DNA of 34,517 bases, taken from positions 1 through 34,517 of the forward strand of contig JAISBV010000016.1 of the NCBI GenBank assembly GCA_031266025.1. Direction: 5' to 3'. The translations under genes were made by a program, and so were the position numbers. The stretch's first letter is position 1; every line of letters begins with the position of its first letter. The stretch is from Eubacteriales Family XIII. Incertae Sedis bacterium (GTDB lineage Bacteria > Bacillota > Clostridia > Peptostreptococcales > Anaerovoracaceae). The notes under the pieces were generated by a model that worked only from the letters and a program-made list of their open reading frames with translations, did no database searches and was not told the DNA's origin. This document shows, piece by piece, positions 24,888-34,064 of the stretch.

Positions 24888-26504
24888 TTGGGGTTTGGGA
24901 AAGGGGCGCCGCAAGAATTGGCAATATACACATGCGTGGTCATACTTATCTCGCTTTCAATACTTGTGACGGTTTATCTGATGATCGTTACGTTTTTGCA
25001 TTGTCGCAGCGAAAAGCGTTACTATTTTATGCTGTGCATGACTTCGATTTTCCTGTATTTGTCCGGCAATTTGCTTGAAATTACCGCTTTCTCGACAGCC
25101 GGGTCACTGATTGCCGTCAAACTCATGTATATGGGCGGCTGTTTTCTTCCCGTATTTTATCTCCTGTTCGCCGCTGACTATTGTGACATAGAAATATTAC
25201 AGCATCGTCTTAAACCTTTCCTTTTCATCCCTCCGGCCATCAGTTTGCCGATTATATTTACGGCCGAATATCACAATATGATGTACGCGTCATATCATTT
25301 TGACAATGACACGCCGCTTTTGGGCTTACAGATTGAAGAAGGCAGTTTGTACTATTTCATTTACGGCTATATTGTTCTGTATATCGCGGCGGGTTGCGTG
25401 ATTTTGATAAATACGCTTCCAAAACGCAGAGAGCAATTTAAATCGTTCATGCTGCTTACCGTGGTGCTGTCCGCTCCGCTTGCGGCGACATTTATCCACA
25501 TCCTCTGTTCGAACGTTTTTCAAAATGCGTTCGGCGATATAAATTTTACGCCTTTTGCACTCGTTGTAACCAATGTGCTCTTCTATATCAGCATCGTACG
25601 TTACGATCTTTTCGATATAGTTCCCACAGCTTATTCGATGACTTTGGATTATATAAGAGACGCTTTCGTACTCGTCAGCAGCGATATGAATTATACGAGC
25701 TCAAACAGAGCGGCGCGCAGGCTTTTCCCCGATTTGGACGGCTTGCGCAAGGGCGCCGCGATCGCGCAGATATCGAATTGGCCGGGCGAACTGCTTGCCC
25801 CCTCCGATTATTCGGAAGAGCTTGGAGTGCGTTTCACGCTGCCCGACAAAAGTGGAGACGACAGGTATTTCAGCGCGCAAATCGACGCCATATTCACAGG
25901 AGGAAAACCGCGTCTGCTCGGTTGGATCATCTTGATTCAGGACATCACAAACATAATCAGTATGATGAAAAAACTCGAACAAGTGGCTTATACGGACGTT
26001 CTCACAGGACTCTATAACAGGCGTCACTTTATGGAGTTGGCCGCCATGCTGTTTGATCGGTCAAAGCGATCGGGTATTTCATGTCATGTAATGATGATGG
26101 ATTTGGACTTTTTCAAGAACATCAACGACACGTACGGGCATTTGGCCGGCGATGAGGTTTTGAAAAACGTTTCCGCCTGTATTAAAGAAACCGTGCGTTC
26201 TTATGACCTTGTCGCGCGCTACGGCGGGGAAGAGTTTGTAGTGATGATCTCGGACTCGGACGAACAAACCGCCCTGCGTCTTGCCGAGCGCATTAGGACT
26301 CATGTCGAGGACAATCCGTGTATCTATGAAGGGCGGTCTCTTACGGTTACATTCAGCATAGGCGTAGCTTCGACCCGTGATATCGTTTCTTTTGAAGACA
26401 TGCTGCGATGCGCCGATGAAGCTATGTATACAGCCAAGAAAAACGGACGAAATCGCGTCGTACCGTATATCGGCTCGAAGCCGGACAGCGAGCAAATCGG
26501 CTGA
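24888..26504 (+). CDS. Membrane diguanylate cyclase with 7TM sensor and PAS-like domain
   Basis: The protein is about 538 residues. Residues 10-240 form seven predicted membrane helices like the N-terminal 7TM domain of sensor kinases. A PAS-like region (about 250-360) follows, then a GGDEF domain. The active-site loop reads GGEEF (446-450) and is preceded by RSYD (437-440), the RxxD inhibitory site at the correct 5-residue spacing. It should therefore make cyclic di-GMP from GTP under product feedback. The start is uncertain: TTG 24888 or TTG 24918, neither with a strong ribosome site. It stands alone and may influence the Tad pilus through c-di-GMP, but that is only inference. Confidence 0.9.
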   Translation: MGFGKGAPQELAIYTCVVILISLSILVTVYLMIVTFLHCRSEKRYYFMLCMTSIFLYLSGNLLEITAFSTAGSLIAVKLMYMGGCFLPVFYLLFAADYCDIEILQHRLKPFLFIPPAISLPIIFTAEYHNMMYASYHFDNDTPLLGLQIEEGSLYYFIYGYIVLYIAAGCVILINTLPKRREQFKSFMLLTVVLSAPLAATFIHILCSNVFQNAFGDINFTPFALVVTNVLFYISIVRYDLFDIVPTAYSMTLDYIRDAFVLVSSDMNYTSSNRAARRLFPDLDGLRKGAAIAQISNWPGELLAPSDYSEELGVRFTLPDKSGDDRYFSAQIDAIFTGGKPRLLGWIILIQDITNIISMMKKLEQVAYTDVLTGLYNRRHFMELAAMLFDRSKRSGISCHVMMMDLDFFKNINDTYGHLAGDEVLKNVSACIKETVRSYDLVARYGGEEFVVMISDSDEQTALRLAERIRTHVEDNPCIYEGRSLTVTFSIGVASTRDIVSFEDMLRCADEAMYTAKKNGRNRVVPYIGSKPDSEQIG

Positions 26505-26548
26505 CAGCGTATTATCAATACTCATTCTGTACTTTTTGCGTACTAATA

Positions 26549-28810
26549 TCAGCGCGTCGCCTTAAATCTTTTCAAACGCAGCGCGTTTGTCAGTACAGAT
26601 ACCGAACTGAAGCTCATGGCGGCAGCCGCGAATATCGGATTCAGCAAAGGCCCGCCCCACAGCAGATGAAGCATACCCGCCGCTATAGGGATGCCGATCA
26701 CGTTGTAACCGAACGCCCAAAAGAGGTTTTGCTTAATGTTGCGGATGGTGCTCTTGGAAAGCCTGATCGCGGCGGAAACGTCAGCCGGATCGCTCCGCAT
26801 GAGAACGATGTCCGCGCTCTCCATCGCTACGTCCGTGCCGGAGCCGACAGCGATGCCGACGTCGGCCTGAGCCAACGCGGGCGCGTCGTTGATGCCGTCT
26901 CCGACCATAGCGACCTTGCGGCCCTCGTCTTGCAGCTTCTTGACCTCGCTCACCTTATCTTGCGGCAGCACCTCGGCCAGAACACGGTCGATGCCCACTT
27001 GCCCGGCGATGGCGGCGGCGGTCTTTTTGTTGTCGCCTGTGATCATCGCCACCTCAATGCCCATCTTGTGCAGGCTCTCAACAGCCGCCCGGCCGGAGAC
27101 TTTCATCACGTCGGCCACGGCTACGATACCCATCGGCCGCCCGTCGCCGGCGACGTACATCGGCGTCTTGCCCTCGTCCGCCAGTCTGTCGGAATCCCTT
27201 TCCAACGACGCGAATGAAATGCCGCGCTCATCCATCAGCTTGCGGTTTCCGGCCAAGACGCGCATACCGCCTATTTGCGCATCGATGCCGCGCCCCGTGA
27301 CGGAGTCAAAGCCGTCGGCCTTCAGCAGCTCCAAACCCCTGTTCCGCGCGCCCGCAACAATCGCTTGGCCCAACGGGTGTTCGGATCCTCTTTCGGCCGA
27401 AGCCGTAATTTGCAAAAGATCGTCGGCAGACAAACCGTCAGCGGTCAAAACATCCGTGACTGTCGGCTTGCCCTCAGTGATCGTGCCTGTTTTATCGAAT
27501 ATAACGGTTTGTATTTTGTGCGCGGTTTCCAACGCCTCGCCGCCCTTGATGAGTATACCGTTTTCCGCCCCCTTGCCGGTTCCGACCATGATAGCCGTCG
27601 GCGTCGCCAAACCGAGCGCGCAGGGGCAAGCGATAACGAGCACGGAAATGAAAATAGTGAGCGCGAACTTGATGTCGCCGCCCGTCCCGAAGAACCACGC
27701 CGTGCCCGCCGCGAGAGCGATGAGACAGACGACAGGGACAAATACGCCGGAAACCTTGTCGGCCAATGCCGCAATGGGAGCCTTGCTGCCCTGCGCGTCT
27801 TCAACGAGCTTGATGATTTGCGCAAGCGCCGTGTCCGCCCCGATTTTATCCGCGCGAAACCGTATGCTTCCCGTCGTGTTGATCGTAGCCGCGTAGATGG
27901 GACTGCCCGCGTTCTTATCCACCGGCATACTCTCGCCGGTGAGCATGGATTCGTCGACGGATGTATGCCCCTCCGTGACCGTACCGTCCACAGGAATCTT
28001 GGCGCCCGGTTTTACAACCAGACAATCGCCGATTTCCACTTCTTCGATGGGGATTTCCTTTTCCTCGCCGTCCTGCATTATAATTGCCGTTTTCGGCGCG
28101 AGCCCCATGAGCTTCTTGATGGCCTCGCCCGTTCTGCCCTTTGACACGGCTTCCAGCGACTTGCCGAGCAGGATGAGGGTGATAATCACGCCCGCTGTTT
28201 CAAAGTAGAGCGATTCCACCGCTATGAATTGGCCTTGCGCGATCCGGCATGTGTTGTAAACGCTGTACAGCACGGCGGCAGTCGTGCCGATGGCGATCAG
28301 ACTGTCCATGTTGGGGCTTCGCCGGAGCAGCGACATAAATCCGACGGTATAAAACTTATACCCTACACCGATAACCGGAATGACCAGCGCCAGTTCTGAC
28401 AGCGCGTAAATCAGCGAGTAGTTCATCGGGTCAAGCCCTTTCGGATAAGGCAGCCTGATTCCGTACCCGGTCAGCATCGGAACCATCGCGATATAAAGAA
28501 GCGGCAGGGAAAACGCGGCGGCGACGATAAATTTTGTCCACAGCGTCTTGATTTCTTTCTTCTTGAGCGCCCTGTCCTCATCGGCGGCATTTGCTTTGTC
28601 CGGCTCAAGCGCCTCGTATCCGGCTTTCTCGATCGCCCCGCGAATAGCCGCGAGACGAACCTGCTGCGGTTGGTACGCGACCGTCGCCTTTTCGGTGGCA
28701 AGGTTGACCGATACGCTTTCAACTCCCTCCAACTTTTTGACGACCCTCTCTATTCGCCCGGCGCAGGCCGCGCAGGTCATGCCGCGTATGCTCAACACCC
28801 GATTTTCCAT
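26549..28810 (-). CDS. copA: Cu+-exporting P1B-type ATPase
   Basis: ATG 28810 is preceded by GAGAGGAG at the usual distance. A longer frame to 28954 reads into a MITE and is rejected. The 753-residue protein has one heavy-metal-associated domain with GMTCAAC (Cys 13, Cys 16), the TGES actuator loop (about 291-294), the membrane metal site CPC (395-397), the phosphorylated Asp 439 in DKTGT, and [10 protein letters not shown]. The last two helices carry FGYN and AMSFSSVSV, the group IB-1 signature for Cu+ (or Ag+) export. A divergent HxlR regulator lies beyond the intervening MITE; no CopZ chaperone or CsoR is seen. Confidence 0.93.
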   Translation of the reverse strand: MENRVLSIRGMTCAACAGRIERVVKKLEGVESVSVNLATEKATVAYQPQQVRLAAIRGAIEKAGYEALEPDKANAADEDRALKKKEIKTLWTKFIVAAAFSLPLLYIAMVPMLTGYGIRLPYPKGLDPMNYSLIYALSELALVIPVIGVGYKFYTVGFMSLLRRSPNMDSLIAIGTTAAVLYSVYNTCRIAQGQFIAVESLYFETAGVIITLILLGKSLEAVSKGRTGEAIKKLMGLAPKTAIIMQDGEEKEIPIEEVEIGDCLVVKPGAKIPVDGTVTEGHTSVDESMLTGESMPVDKNAGSPIYAATINTTGSIRFRADKIGADTALAQIIKLVEDAQGSKAPIAALADKVSGVFVPVVCLIALAAGTAWFFGTGGDIKFALTIFISVLVIACPCALGLATPTAIMVGTGKGAENGILIKGGEALETAHKIQTVIFDKTGTITEGKPTVTDVLTADGLSADDLLQITASAERGSEHPLGQAIVAGARNRGLELLKADGFDSVTGRGIDAQIGGMRVLAGNRKLMDERGISFASLERDSDRLADEGKTPMYVAGDGRPMGIVAVADVMKVSGRAAVESLHKMGIEVAMITGDNKKTAAAIAGQVGIDRVLAEVLPQDKVSEVKKLQDEGRKVAMVGDGINDAPALAQADVGIAVGSGTDVAMESADIVLMRSDPADVSAAIRLSKSTIRNIKQNLFWAFGYNVIGIPIAAGMLHLLWGGPLLNPIFAAAAMSFSSVSVLTNALRLKRFKATR

Positions 28811-28881
28811 ATAATGAAATCTCCTCTCTGATTTCTGCGCGACGGTTATTTGCGTATTCGCTTTCATGATTACCGACCGGT

Positions 28882-29051
28882 TACTGTTCAGAGGTTGTCT
28901 GCGTAATAAATGTTTTAGGGCATTTAGGTTGTTAAAATCCAAAAGTACGGTCATTCCGGGCTTGTCCCGGAATCCAAAAATATTATATGGATTCCGGGAT
29001 AAACCCAGAATGACGGAAAAAGTATCAAATCCGGAGTACCTCTGAACAGTA
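28882..29051. repeat. MITE-like repeat, copy 4 (complete)
   Basis: The 170-bp element has perfect terminal inverted repeats, TACTGTTCAGAGGT (28882-28895) and its exact complement (29038-29051). Internally CATTCCGGGCTTGTCCCGGAATCC and GGATTCCGGG/CCCAGAATG-type palindromes recur. It lies in the copA-hxlR divergent region and gives copA a false upstream reading frame. Confidence 0.85.
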
Positions 29052-29090
29052 ACACCGACTGCGATATAATTTTATTATAAATTTATCTTT

Positions 29091-29120
29091 TTGCAAGTAC
29101 GCACTTTTTTGTGATATAAT
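29091..29120 (+). promoter_or_regulatory. Promoter of the HxlR gene
   Basis: TTGCAA (29091-29096) and a consensus TATAAT (29115-29120) are separated by 18 bases, 31 bases before the ATG. A second TATAAT lies at 29065-29070, just outside the MITE. Confidence 0.65.
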
Positions 29121-29151
29121 ATCCGAAAGGATAGTAAGGGAGGATACACGC

Positions 29152-29523
29152 ATGAATTGCGAATGTACCGCATACAACTGCCCTGTAGACGCGACTATCG
29201 ACATGATAGGAGGGAAATACAAATCGCTCATTCTATGGCATCTGACTGACGCTACGCTGCGGTTTGGCGAACTACACAAACTTATCCCGCAAGCAACTCC
29301 AAAAATGTTGACGCAGCAACTGCGCGAGTTGGAAGCGGACGACCTAATCACTCGCACTGTGTACCCGGTCGTGCCGCCAAAAGTCGAATATGCCCTGACC
29401 GACGTTGGGCGAAGCATCTACCCTATTTTATCGGCCATGTACGAGTGGGGAGCGGACTACCTGACGCGTAACGGGCTGCAGGTCAACTGCTCCATGTCCG
29501 CCCCCGCGCATCCAAACGCTTAA
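29152..29523 (+). CDS. HxlR-family winged-helix regulator, cysteine-rich N-terminus
   Basis: The 123-residue protein has the HxlR fold: CPVDATIDMIGGKYKSLILWHL, FGELHKLIP and the wing PPKVEYALTDVG. Three cysteines (3, 5, 10) sit at the start. Bacillus relatives such as YodB, CatR and HypR sense thiol-reactive compounds through an N-terminal Cys, so a redox or electrophile sensor is plausible. AGGGAGGA lies upstream of ATG 29152. Divergence from copA suggests, but does not show, that it responds to metal or thiol stress. Confidence 0.85.
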   Translation: MNCECTAYNCPVDATIDMIGGKYKSLILWHLTDATLRFGELHKLIPQATPKMLTQQLRELEADDLITRTVYPVVPPKVEYALTDVGRSIYPILSAMYEWGADYLTRNGLQVNCSMSAPAHPNA

Positions 29524-29562
29524 TAGCCTTAATTTGACAGGGGGCTGTTACAGTCATTCCAA

Positions 29563-30561
29563 TTACAGCAACGGCTTTACGCTCCCCCTGATATCCAATT
29601 TGGCGTCTAATACAACAAGCCGCGTAGGGCCGGTATCACCGTTTATTCTCGCAAGGATGCGATTGGCCGCCTCCTCCCCCATAATACCGCTGTCGACGCC
29701 GACAGAGCTTATGCTTACGGGCATAAAATCCATAAGAGATGTGCGGTCATACGAAATAACGCTGATGTCGTCAGGAATCTTTTTGTTCGACATCCACCAA
29801 CGCTGCGCGAAGCCCATAGCCATCGCAAAATTCACAATGAATACCGCGGTAATGTCCGACGGCTCCGCTATAAGGCGTTCCGCCAACGCCATGCCGCATT
29901 CTCCGGTCAAATCGCCGTATACGATCATATCCTGCCGCACCTCGCAACCCATATCCTCCATTGCTTTAAGGTATCCGGCCAGTCTGTCCTCGGACGCGGA
30001 CGCGCCTTTTATACCTGCCAAATGAAGTATACGTCGATGCCCCTGTTTAATCAAATATTCAGTGGCGCCGTATGCGGCCACAAAGTTATTCTGAATTATG
30101 CTGTCAAAACTCCTTTGCCGCAAATGACGGTTCAAAAGAACGACCGGACATTGCAGCCGGTCAAGTATACGATACAACTGCGGAGATTCGATGGCCGTCA
30201 TCATGATAACGCCCGCAAAGCGAAACTCCGCGGCGAGGTTCAGGTATCGAGCCTCCTTGTCGGCATCGTATCCGCTGTTGCATAATATAGTCATGAAGCC
30301 TTCGCGCGCCAGGACTTCCTCTATTTTTTTCACAGAATGAGCATAATAAGAGTTTTCGATATCCCCTGTAATTATAAGAACCATCCGTATGCTGCCCGCC
30401 ACCATGCTTGCGGCCAACTCGCTCCTTATGAAATTGTTTTCCCGCATAACCGCCCGAATCTTTTCGCGGGTAGACGCTTTCACGTTCGGATCGTCTTTCA
30501 GTACACGGGACACCGTGGATTTTGAAAAACCGCTGATTCGCGCAATGTCAATAATAGTCAT
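29563..30561 (-). CDS. LacI-family transcriptional regulator
   Basis: The 332-residue protein has the LacI HTH (MTIIDIARISGFSKSTVSRVL), the hinge (about 50-60) and a periplasmic-binding-like effector domain (about 60-332) with the VGVDSGIMGEEAANRIL segment near the end. Such regulators usually sense sugars or related metabolites. It is downstream of, and on the same strand as, the amidohydrolase-SDR-TRAP genes and may control them. AAGGAA lies 12-13 bases before ATG 30561, a weak site. The 63-bp element shared with the aldehyde dehydrogenase operon lies upstream. Confidence 0.9.
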   Translation of the reverse strand: MTIIDIARISGFSKSTVSRVLKDDPNVKASTREKIRAVMRENNFIRSELAASMVAGSIRMVLIITGDIENSYYAHSVKKIEEVLAREGFMTILCNSGYDADKEARYLNLAAEFRFAGVIMMTAIESPQLYRILDRLQCPVVLLNRHLRQRSFDSIIQNNFVAAYGATEYLIKQGHRRILHLAGIKGASASEDRLAGYLKAMEDMGCEVRQDMIVYGDLTGECGMALAERLIAEPSDITAVFIVNFAMAMGFAQRWWMSNKKIPDDISVISYDRTSLMDFMPVSISSVGVDSGIMGEEAANRILARINGDTGPTRLVVLDAKLDIRGSVKPLL

Positions 30562-30611
30562 TTTGTTTAATAATTCCTTGGTAAATTAGCACATAAATGT
30601 CAACACACGGG

Positions 30612-30674
30612 AGGATCATCACATGTACAGTATACCGGAAAAGACGTACGCTGAACAGGCTGTTTTTGCTTCGG
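30612..30674 (-). promoter_or_regulatory. 63-bp conserved promoter-like element, copy upstream of the LacI gene
   Basis: This is the minus-strand counterpart of 20202-20264, 52/63 identical. It retains TGTTCA-N17-TATACT and ends 50 bases before the LacI start. Weaker similarity seems to continue a further 10-15 bases upstream. The remainder of 30562-30830 holds no convincing gene. Confidence 0.55.
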
Positions 30675-30810
30675 TCAAACGATTTGTGCACTGCGCTCAA
30701 AGCCGGCGGAGCGTTGAACGACGCCGCCCAATCCCCTGTATCCTTAGGCATGGGGTTACACCGCCTATTAAGCCGACGTGGGATACAAACCCCGGCGGCT
30801 ACAGTCTGCG

Positions 30811-30828
30811 GGGCGGCCGACGCCGCCC
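30811..30828. terminator. GC-rich hairpin after the amidohydrolase stop
   Basis: GGGCGGC and GCCGCCC flank a CGAC loop three bases past the stop codon of the minus-strand amidohydrolase gene. A T-rich tail is present only in the plus direction (GTTTATTTTCTG), so its role for the minus operon is unsure. Confidence 0.4.
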
Positions 30829-30830
30829 GT

Positions 30831-31931
30831 TTATTTTCTGTTTGACGTATTTGCGGAAACATTTTGGTTGGGTCTGTTGAGATATTCCTTGAACAGGCGC
30901 GTATGTGGCGGCTTAATACCGAACAGGCGGCACGCGTTGCCTCCAAGGATCAAATTCAAATCATCCTGCGGAATATTCAACCTGCCAAGTTCTCTGAGAC
31001 TCCATCCGTATATATCGACTTGATGCGAAGGAGGCCCCAAGTTTACATTTTGACTGCAATATGTTTCCGGGACACAACCGGGCATCCATGTCTGCGGCGT
31101 ACAGGACGCGCCCCAATCCGTTCCCCAAAGAAGCTTTTCGGGCCCGATATTGGGATCCTTGAGAGGCTTTTCGTAGAGCTCCGCCCACCATTGCCCGCAT
31201 TCAATATATATATTGTGATGCGAAGAAGCTACATTGAGACAGTCCTCATAATACTTTGTGTAATATCCGCTGCCTTCAATACCGCCGTGCGCCAGAATAA
31301 TGGGGACATCCGGATAATAGTACGCGACCTCATGTGCGTGAAGCGGATTGGCCCAAGAATCTTCATAATTTCCCTGGATTCGCGCCAAGTTCGCCGCGGC
31401 CGCGTAGCCGGACGGAAAGCCTGTATGGTATTGCGCGATTACTTTGTACTTTCTGCACAATTCCATATACCGGCATATCTGTTCCAACTTTTCGTTCCAG
31501 CTTATCCTCTTCCTTTCGGGATGACGGTCGCGCGGAATACCCTCCGCTATGCCTTTGTACCTGCCGGTCTCGAGACATGTCTCTATTTCTCTCAGTGAAT
31601 CCTCTATGTTCCACGCCTTCTCGCCTGTCAGGGATTTTCGCTGCGTTTCCACATCCCACGCCATAGTGACAAATCTGTCGGGATGATTTTCGACGATCTG
31701 CAGATCAATCTCATTTGTCATCGCAAATGCCGGGAAAATCACAGCCACGTCCACGTCATAGCGATCCATATGATAGAGAAGTCTCTCGGAATTGTCGTAT
31801 ACGGTCGCGACGGACATGCCGCCGCTCAAAGTCGCATAATCGGCCTTAAGCCCTTTCTCTTGGAACTTGAACGCGTGTCTTTGCGCGTGCACATGCGTGT
31901 CCACAGTAAAAATGCCTTTTGCAATACCCAT
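30831..31931 (-). CDS. Amidohydrolase-2 family metal-dependent hydrolase or decarboxylase
   Basis: ATG 31931 fits AGGTGAG better than the GTG at 31940, which overlaps it. The 366-residue protein has the TIM-barrel amidohydrolase signature DTHVH (11-15), later metal-ligand-type histidines in QYHTGFP and LAHGG, and the closing Asp in LWGTDWG. Proteins of this family include gamma-resorcylate and aminocarboxymuconate-semialdehyde decarboxylases and various lactone or amide hydrolases. It lies in an operon with an SDR oxidoreductase and a TRAP transporter, so it probably acts on an imported carboxylate. Substrate not recognisable. Confidence 0.8.
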   Translation of the reverse strand: MGIAKGIFTVDTHVHAQRHAFKFQEKGLKADYATLSGGMSVATVYDNSERLLYHMDRYDVDVAVIFPAFAMTNEIDLQIVENHPDRFVTMAWDVETQRKSLTGEKAWNIEDSLREIETCLETGRYKGIAEGIPRDRHPERKRISWNEKLEQICRYMELCRKYKVIAQYHTGFPSGYAAAANLARIQGNYEDSWANPLHAHEVAYYYPDVPIILAHGGIEGSGYYTKYYEDCLNVASSHHNIYIECGQWWAELYEKPLKDPNIGPEKLLWGTDWGASCTPQTWMPGCVPETYCSQNVNLGPPSHQVDIYGWSLRELGRLNIPQDDLNLILGGNACRLFGIKPPHTRLFKEYLNRPNQNVSANTSNRK

Positions 31932-31970
31932 GATACTCACCTTTCTTTACAAACCGAACCCAAGGAATGC

Positions 31971-32006
31971 GTATCCCCGTCTGCGCCTCTGCGCAAACGG
32001 GGATAC
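31971..32006. other. Long hairpin between SDR and amidohydrolase genes
   Basis: GTATCCCCGT and ACGGGGATAC enclose an inner stem TGCGC-CTCT-GCGCA, giving 15 paired bases with one mismatch. No T-run follows in the direction of transcription. It is probably an mRNA stabiliser or partial attenuator within the operon. Confidence 0.55.
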
Positions 32007-32028
32007 ACGCCGCCGCAAGGTTTTATTT

Positions 32029-32841
32029 TTAGATGACTTTTTCCGGCACTATCGCGTCAGCGCCGGCCTTCACCCACATATCTTCATTGTTTTGGCTGCA
32101 GTAGCGACCGCCCGCAAGCGGTATGTCTATGCCCGTCATATATCCGGCCGCTTCGGACGCGAAAAACACGATGGGTTTCGCCAAGTCCTCGGGTGTGCCC
32201 AAACGATGCAGCGCCATAGTGTTCACCAACTTGTCATAATCGCGCGCTATGTGACGTTTGCTCATGGCTGTGGCCACCATGCCGGGGCTGTAGCTCAACA
32301 CACGGATTCCGTACGGAGCAAGCTCGGCCGCGAATGTTCTTGTAAAGCTTGCGATGCCGCTTTTCGCCGCCGCGTAAACCGAATTGCCGGCCAAAGGCAT
32401 ATAGACCGCCATCGACGCCGCGTTGATGAAAACGCCGTACTTTTGTTTCTTCATCTGCCGCGCCACTGTCTTTGTAACGAAGAATGTGGATTTCAGATTT
32501 GTATCTATCGTTTTAAACCAATCTTCCTCTTCAACATCTTCTATCATCTTCGCGTATCCGAACCCGGCGTTGTTCACCCAGATATCGACGCGGCCGTGCG
32601 CCGCCACGATATCATTGACGCATTTCTCTACCGCGGCGTTATCCAAAACATCAAGCGCATACGGAATCAGCGTAACACCCTTATCCTTCGCTTCGGCAGC
32701 CGCTTCGTCCAGCATTTCCTGTCTGCGTCCCAAGATATAAGTGGTCGCGCCCTCGGCGGCAAACTCCGCAGCCACCGCTTTGCCTATGCCCGTACCGCCG
32801 CCCGTCACAACCGCGACGCGGCCCTTCATGCCAAGATCCAT
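32029..32841 (-). CDS. Short-chain dehydrogenase/reductase (SDR) family oxidoreductase
   Basis: The 270-residue classical SDR has the cofactor motif TGGGTGIG (14-21), NNAG, the catalytic Ser-Tyr-Lys set (NAAS...VYAAAKSG) and the closing segment ASEAAGYMTGIDIPLAGG. ATG 32841 follows GGAGGAAAACT. It reduces or oxidises a hydroxyl/carbonyl with NAD(P). With TRAP genes upstream and an amidohydrolase downstream on the same strand it is probably one step in degrading an imported hydroxy- or keto-acid. Confidence 0.88.
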   Translation of the reverse strand: MDLGMKGRVAVVTGGGTGIGKAVAAEFAAEGATTYILGRRQEMLDEAAAEAKDKGVTLIPYALDVLDNAAVEKCVNDIVAAHGRVDIWVNNAGFGYAKMIEDVEEEDWFKTIDTNLKSTFFVTKTVARQMKKQKYGVFINAASMAVYMPLAGNSVYAAAKSGIASFTRTFAAELAPYGIRVLSYSPGMVATAMSKRHIARDYDKLVNTMALHRLGTPEDLAKPIVFFASEAAGYMTGIDIPLAGGRYCSQNNEDMWVKAGADAIVPEKVI

Positions 32842-32906
32842 AGTTTTCCTCCTATAAGAACAGTAACTCCGTCAACATCACAGTCCGAGCAGAAGTATAC
32901 TGCTTG

Positions 32907-33977
32907 CTAACTCGCTCTCTCAATAGCGGCCTGATAAGCGTCGTACACCCTCGGGGTGACCTGTTCTTTTACCGCCTCCCATACGGGCTGACACAGTTCC
33001 TTGCCTTTTTCAATGTCCTCGGCCGTAAAGTCAAACGCCTCGATGCCGTTTTCATCTATCATGATCTGCAGCATATTCTTCTCGTTTTGATCGGCGTTCG
33101 GCCTTGTGGATTCCGCGTACTTCCAAGATTCCATGATAATGTTCTGCTGATCGGGCGTAAGGTTATTGAACCATTCAAGGTTCATCGTATACATTATGAC
33201 GCCCATAAGGTGATAGATGCTCGTGGCGTACGGCGTCTGCTCCTGCAGATTGTTTGTGACCGTCATCGTAAATGAACTGTCGTGGGCGTCAACCAAGCCC
33301 TGCTGCAAGGCCGTGTAAAGCTCGCTCCAAGGCACGGCCGTCGTCACGCAACCCAAAGCCTTAAACGTATTGATGTGATTTTCGTTCTCCATAACGCGCA
33401 TATTCAGGCCTTTAAAATCCTCGATATGACGTATGGGCTTTCTCGATTCCAAGGCCCTGAACGCTGAATTGCCCATAACCCCTATCTTCAATCCCACGGC
33501 GCTGAAGCTTTCGTCTATGGCCGCCACAAAATCCGGATCCGCCAACACTGCCACCAACTGATCATAGTTCTCGATCGCGAACGGCATATCGAATATCGAC
33601 GCGTCCTTGACAAAACCCGTATAGGGCGACGTGGACGCCGCCGTCATCTGAATGCTGCCGTCTTGGGCGCTTTCGATCTGTTCGCGCTCACTGCCAAGCT
33701 GTCCGAGCGGGTAGATTTCCACTTCAAAGTCGTCTGAATTGGCTTCAAGGTATTCCTTGAACGCCACCATAACAAGGTGCGAGGGATTGGTTTCCCCAAG
33801 TCCGTTGGCCATAACGATCTTGATTTTCGCGCCGCTGCTCTGCGTCCCTTCCGTGCTCGCCGCCGCGTCTCCGTCGGAGTCTCCCGCAGCGTCGCCGCTT
33901 CCGCCGCCCCCGCCGCCGCACGCGGTAAAGGCAAACGCAAACGCGATAACCATCATAAGTGTAAGCAGTTTTTTCAT
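32907..33977 (-). CDS. dctP: TRAP transporter substrate-binding lipoprotein (DctP family), second system
   Basis: ATG 33977 begins a clear lipoprotein signal (MKKLLTLMMVIAFAFAF, lipobox FTAC followed by a glycine linker). The 356-residue protein has the DctP domain with GLNMRV, containing the carboxylate-binding Arg, and SELYTALQQGLVDA. It follows a DctM gene in the direction of transcription, so the order is M then P, unlike the P-Q-M order of the first system. The substrate is presumably the carboxylate handled by the SDR and amidohydrolase. Confidence 0.9.
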   Translation of the reverse strand: MKKLLTLMMVIAFAFAFTACGGGGGGSGDAAGDSDGDAAASTEGTQSSGAKIKIVMANGLGETNPSHLVMVAFKEYLEANSDDFEVEIYPLGQLGSEREQIESAQDGSIQMTAASTSPYTGFVKDASIFDMPFAIENYDQLVAVLADPDFVAAIDESFSAVGLKIGVMGNSAFRALESRKPIRHIEDFKGLNMRVMENENHINTFKALGCVTTAVPWSELYTALQQGLVDAHDSSFTMTVTNNLQEQTPYATSIYHLMGVIMYTMNLEWFNNLTPDQQNIIMESWKYAESTRPNADQNEKNMLQIMIDENGIEAFDFTAEDIEKGKELCQPVWEAVKEQVTPRVYDAYQAAIERAS

Positions 33978-34064
33978 CACACTTCCCGTCCTTTCCAAAA
34001 CAAATTATAAAAATTACAACAACTGTCTACTGTATTTTTCGCTCACGCGAGCGGAAAAACCGGT

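Noticed and set aside
28870-29065. Possible target-site duplication (ACCGAC on both sides of MITE copy 4; GCGCGG around copy 2).
   Set aside because: The repeats are not directly adjacent to the termini and their offsets differ, so they may be chance.
30597-30880. Plus-strand open frames of 82-85 codons between LacI and amidohydrolase genes.
   Set aside because: They overlap the conserved 63-bp element on the opposite strand, have no family resemblance and no conserved-looking composition.
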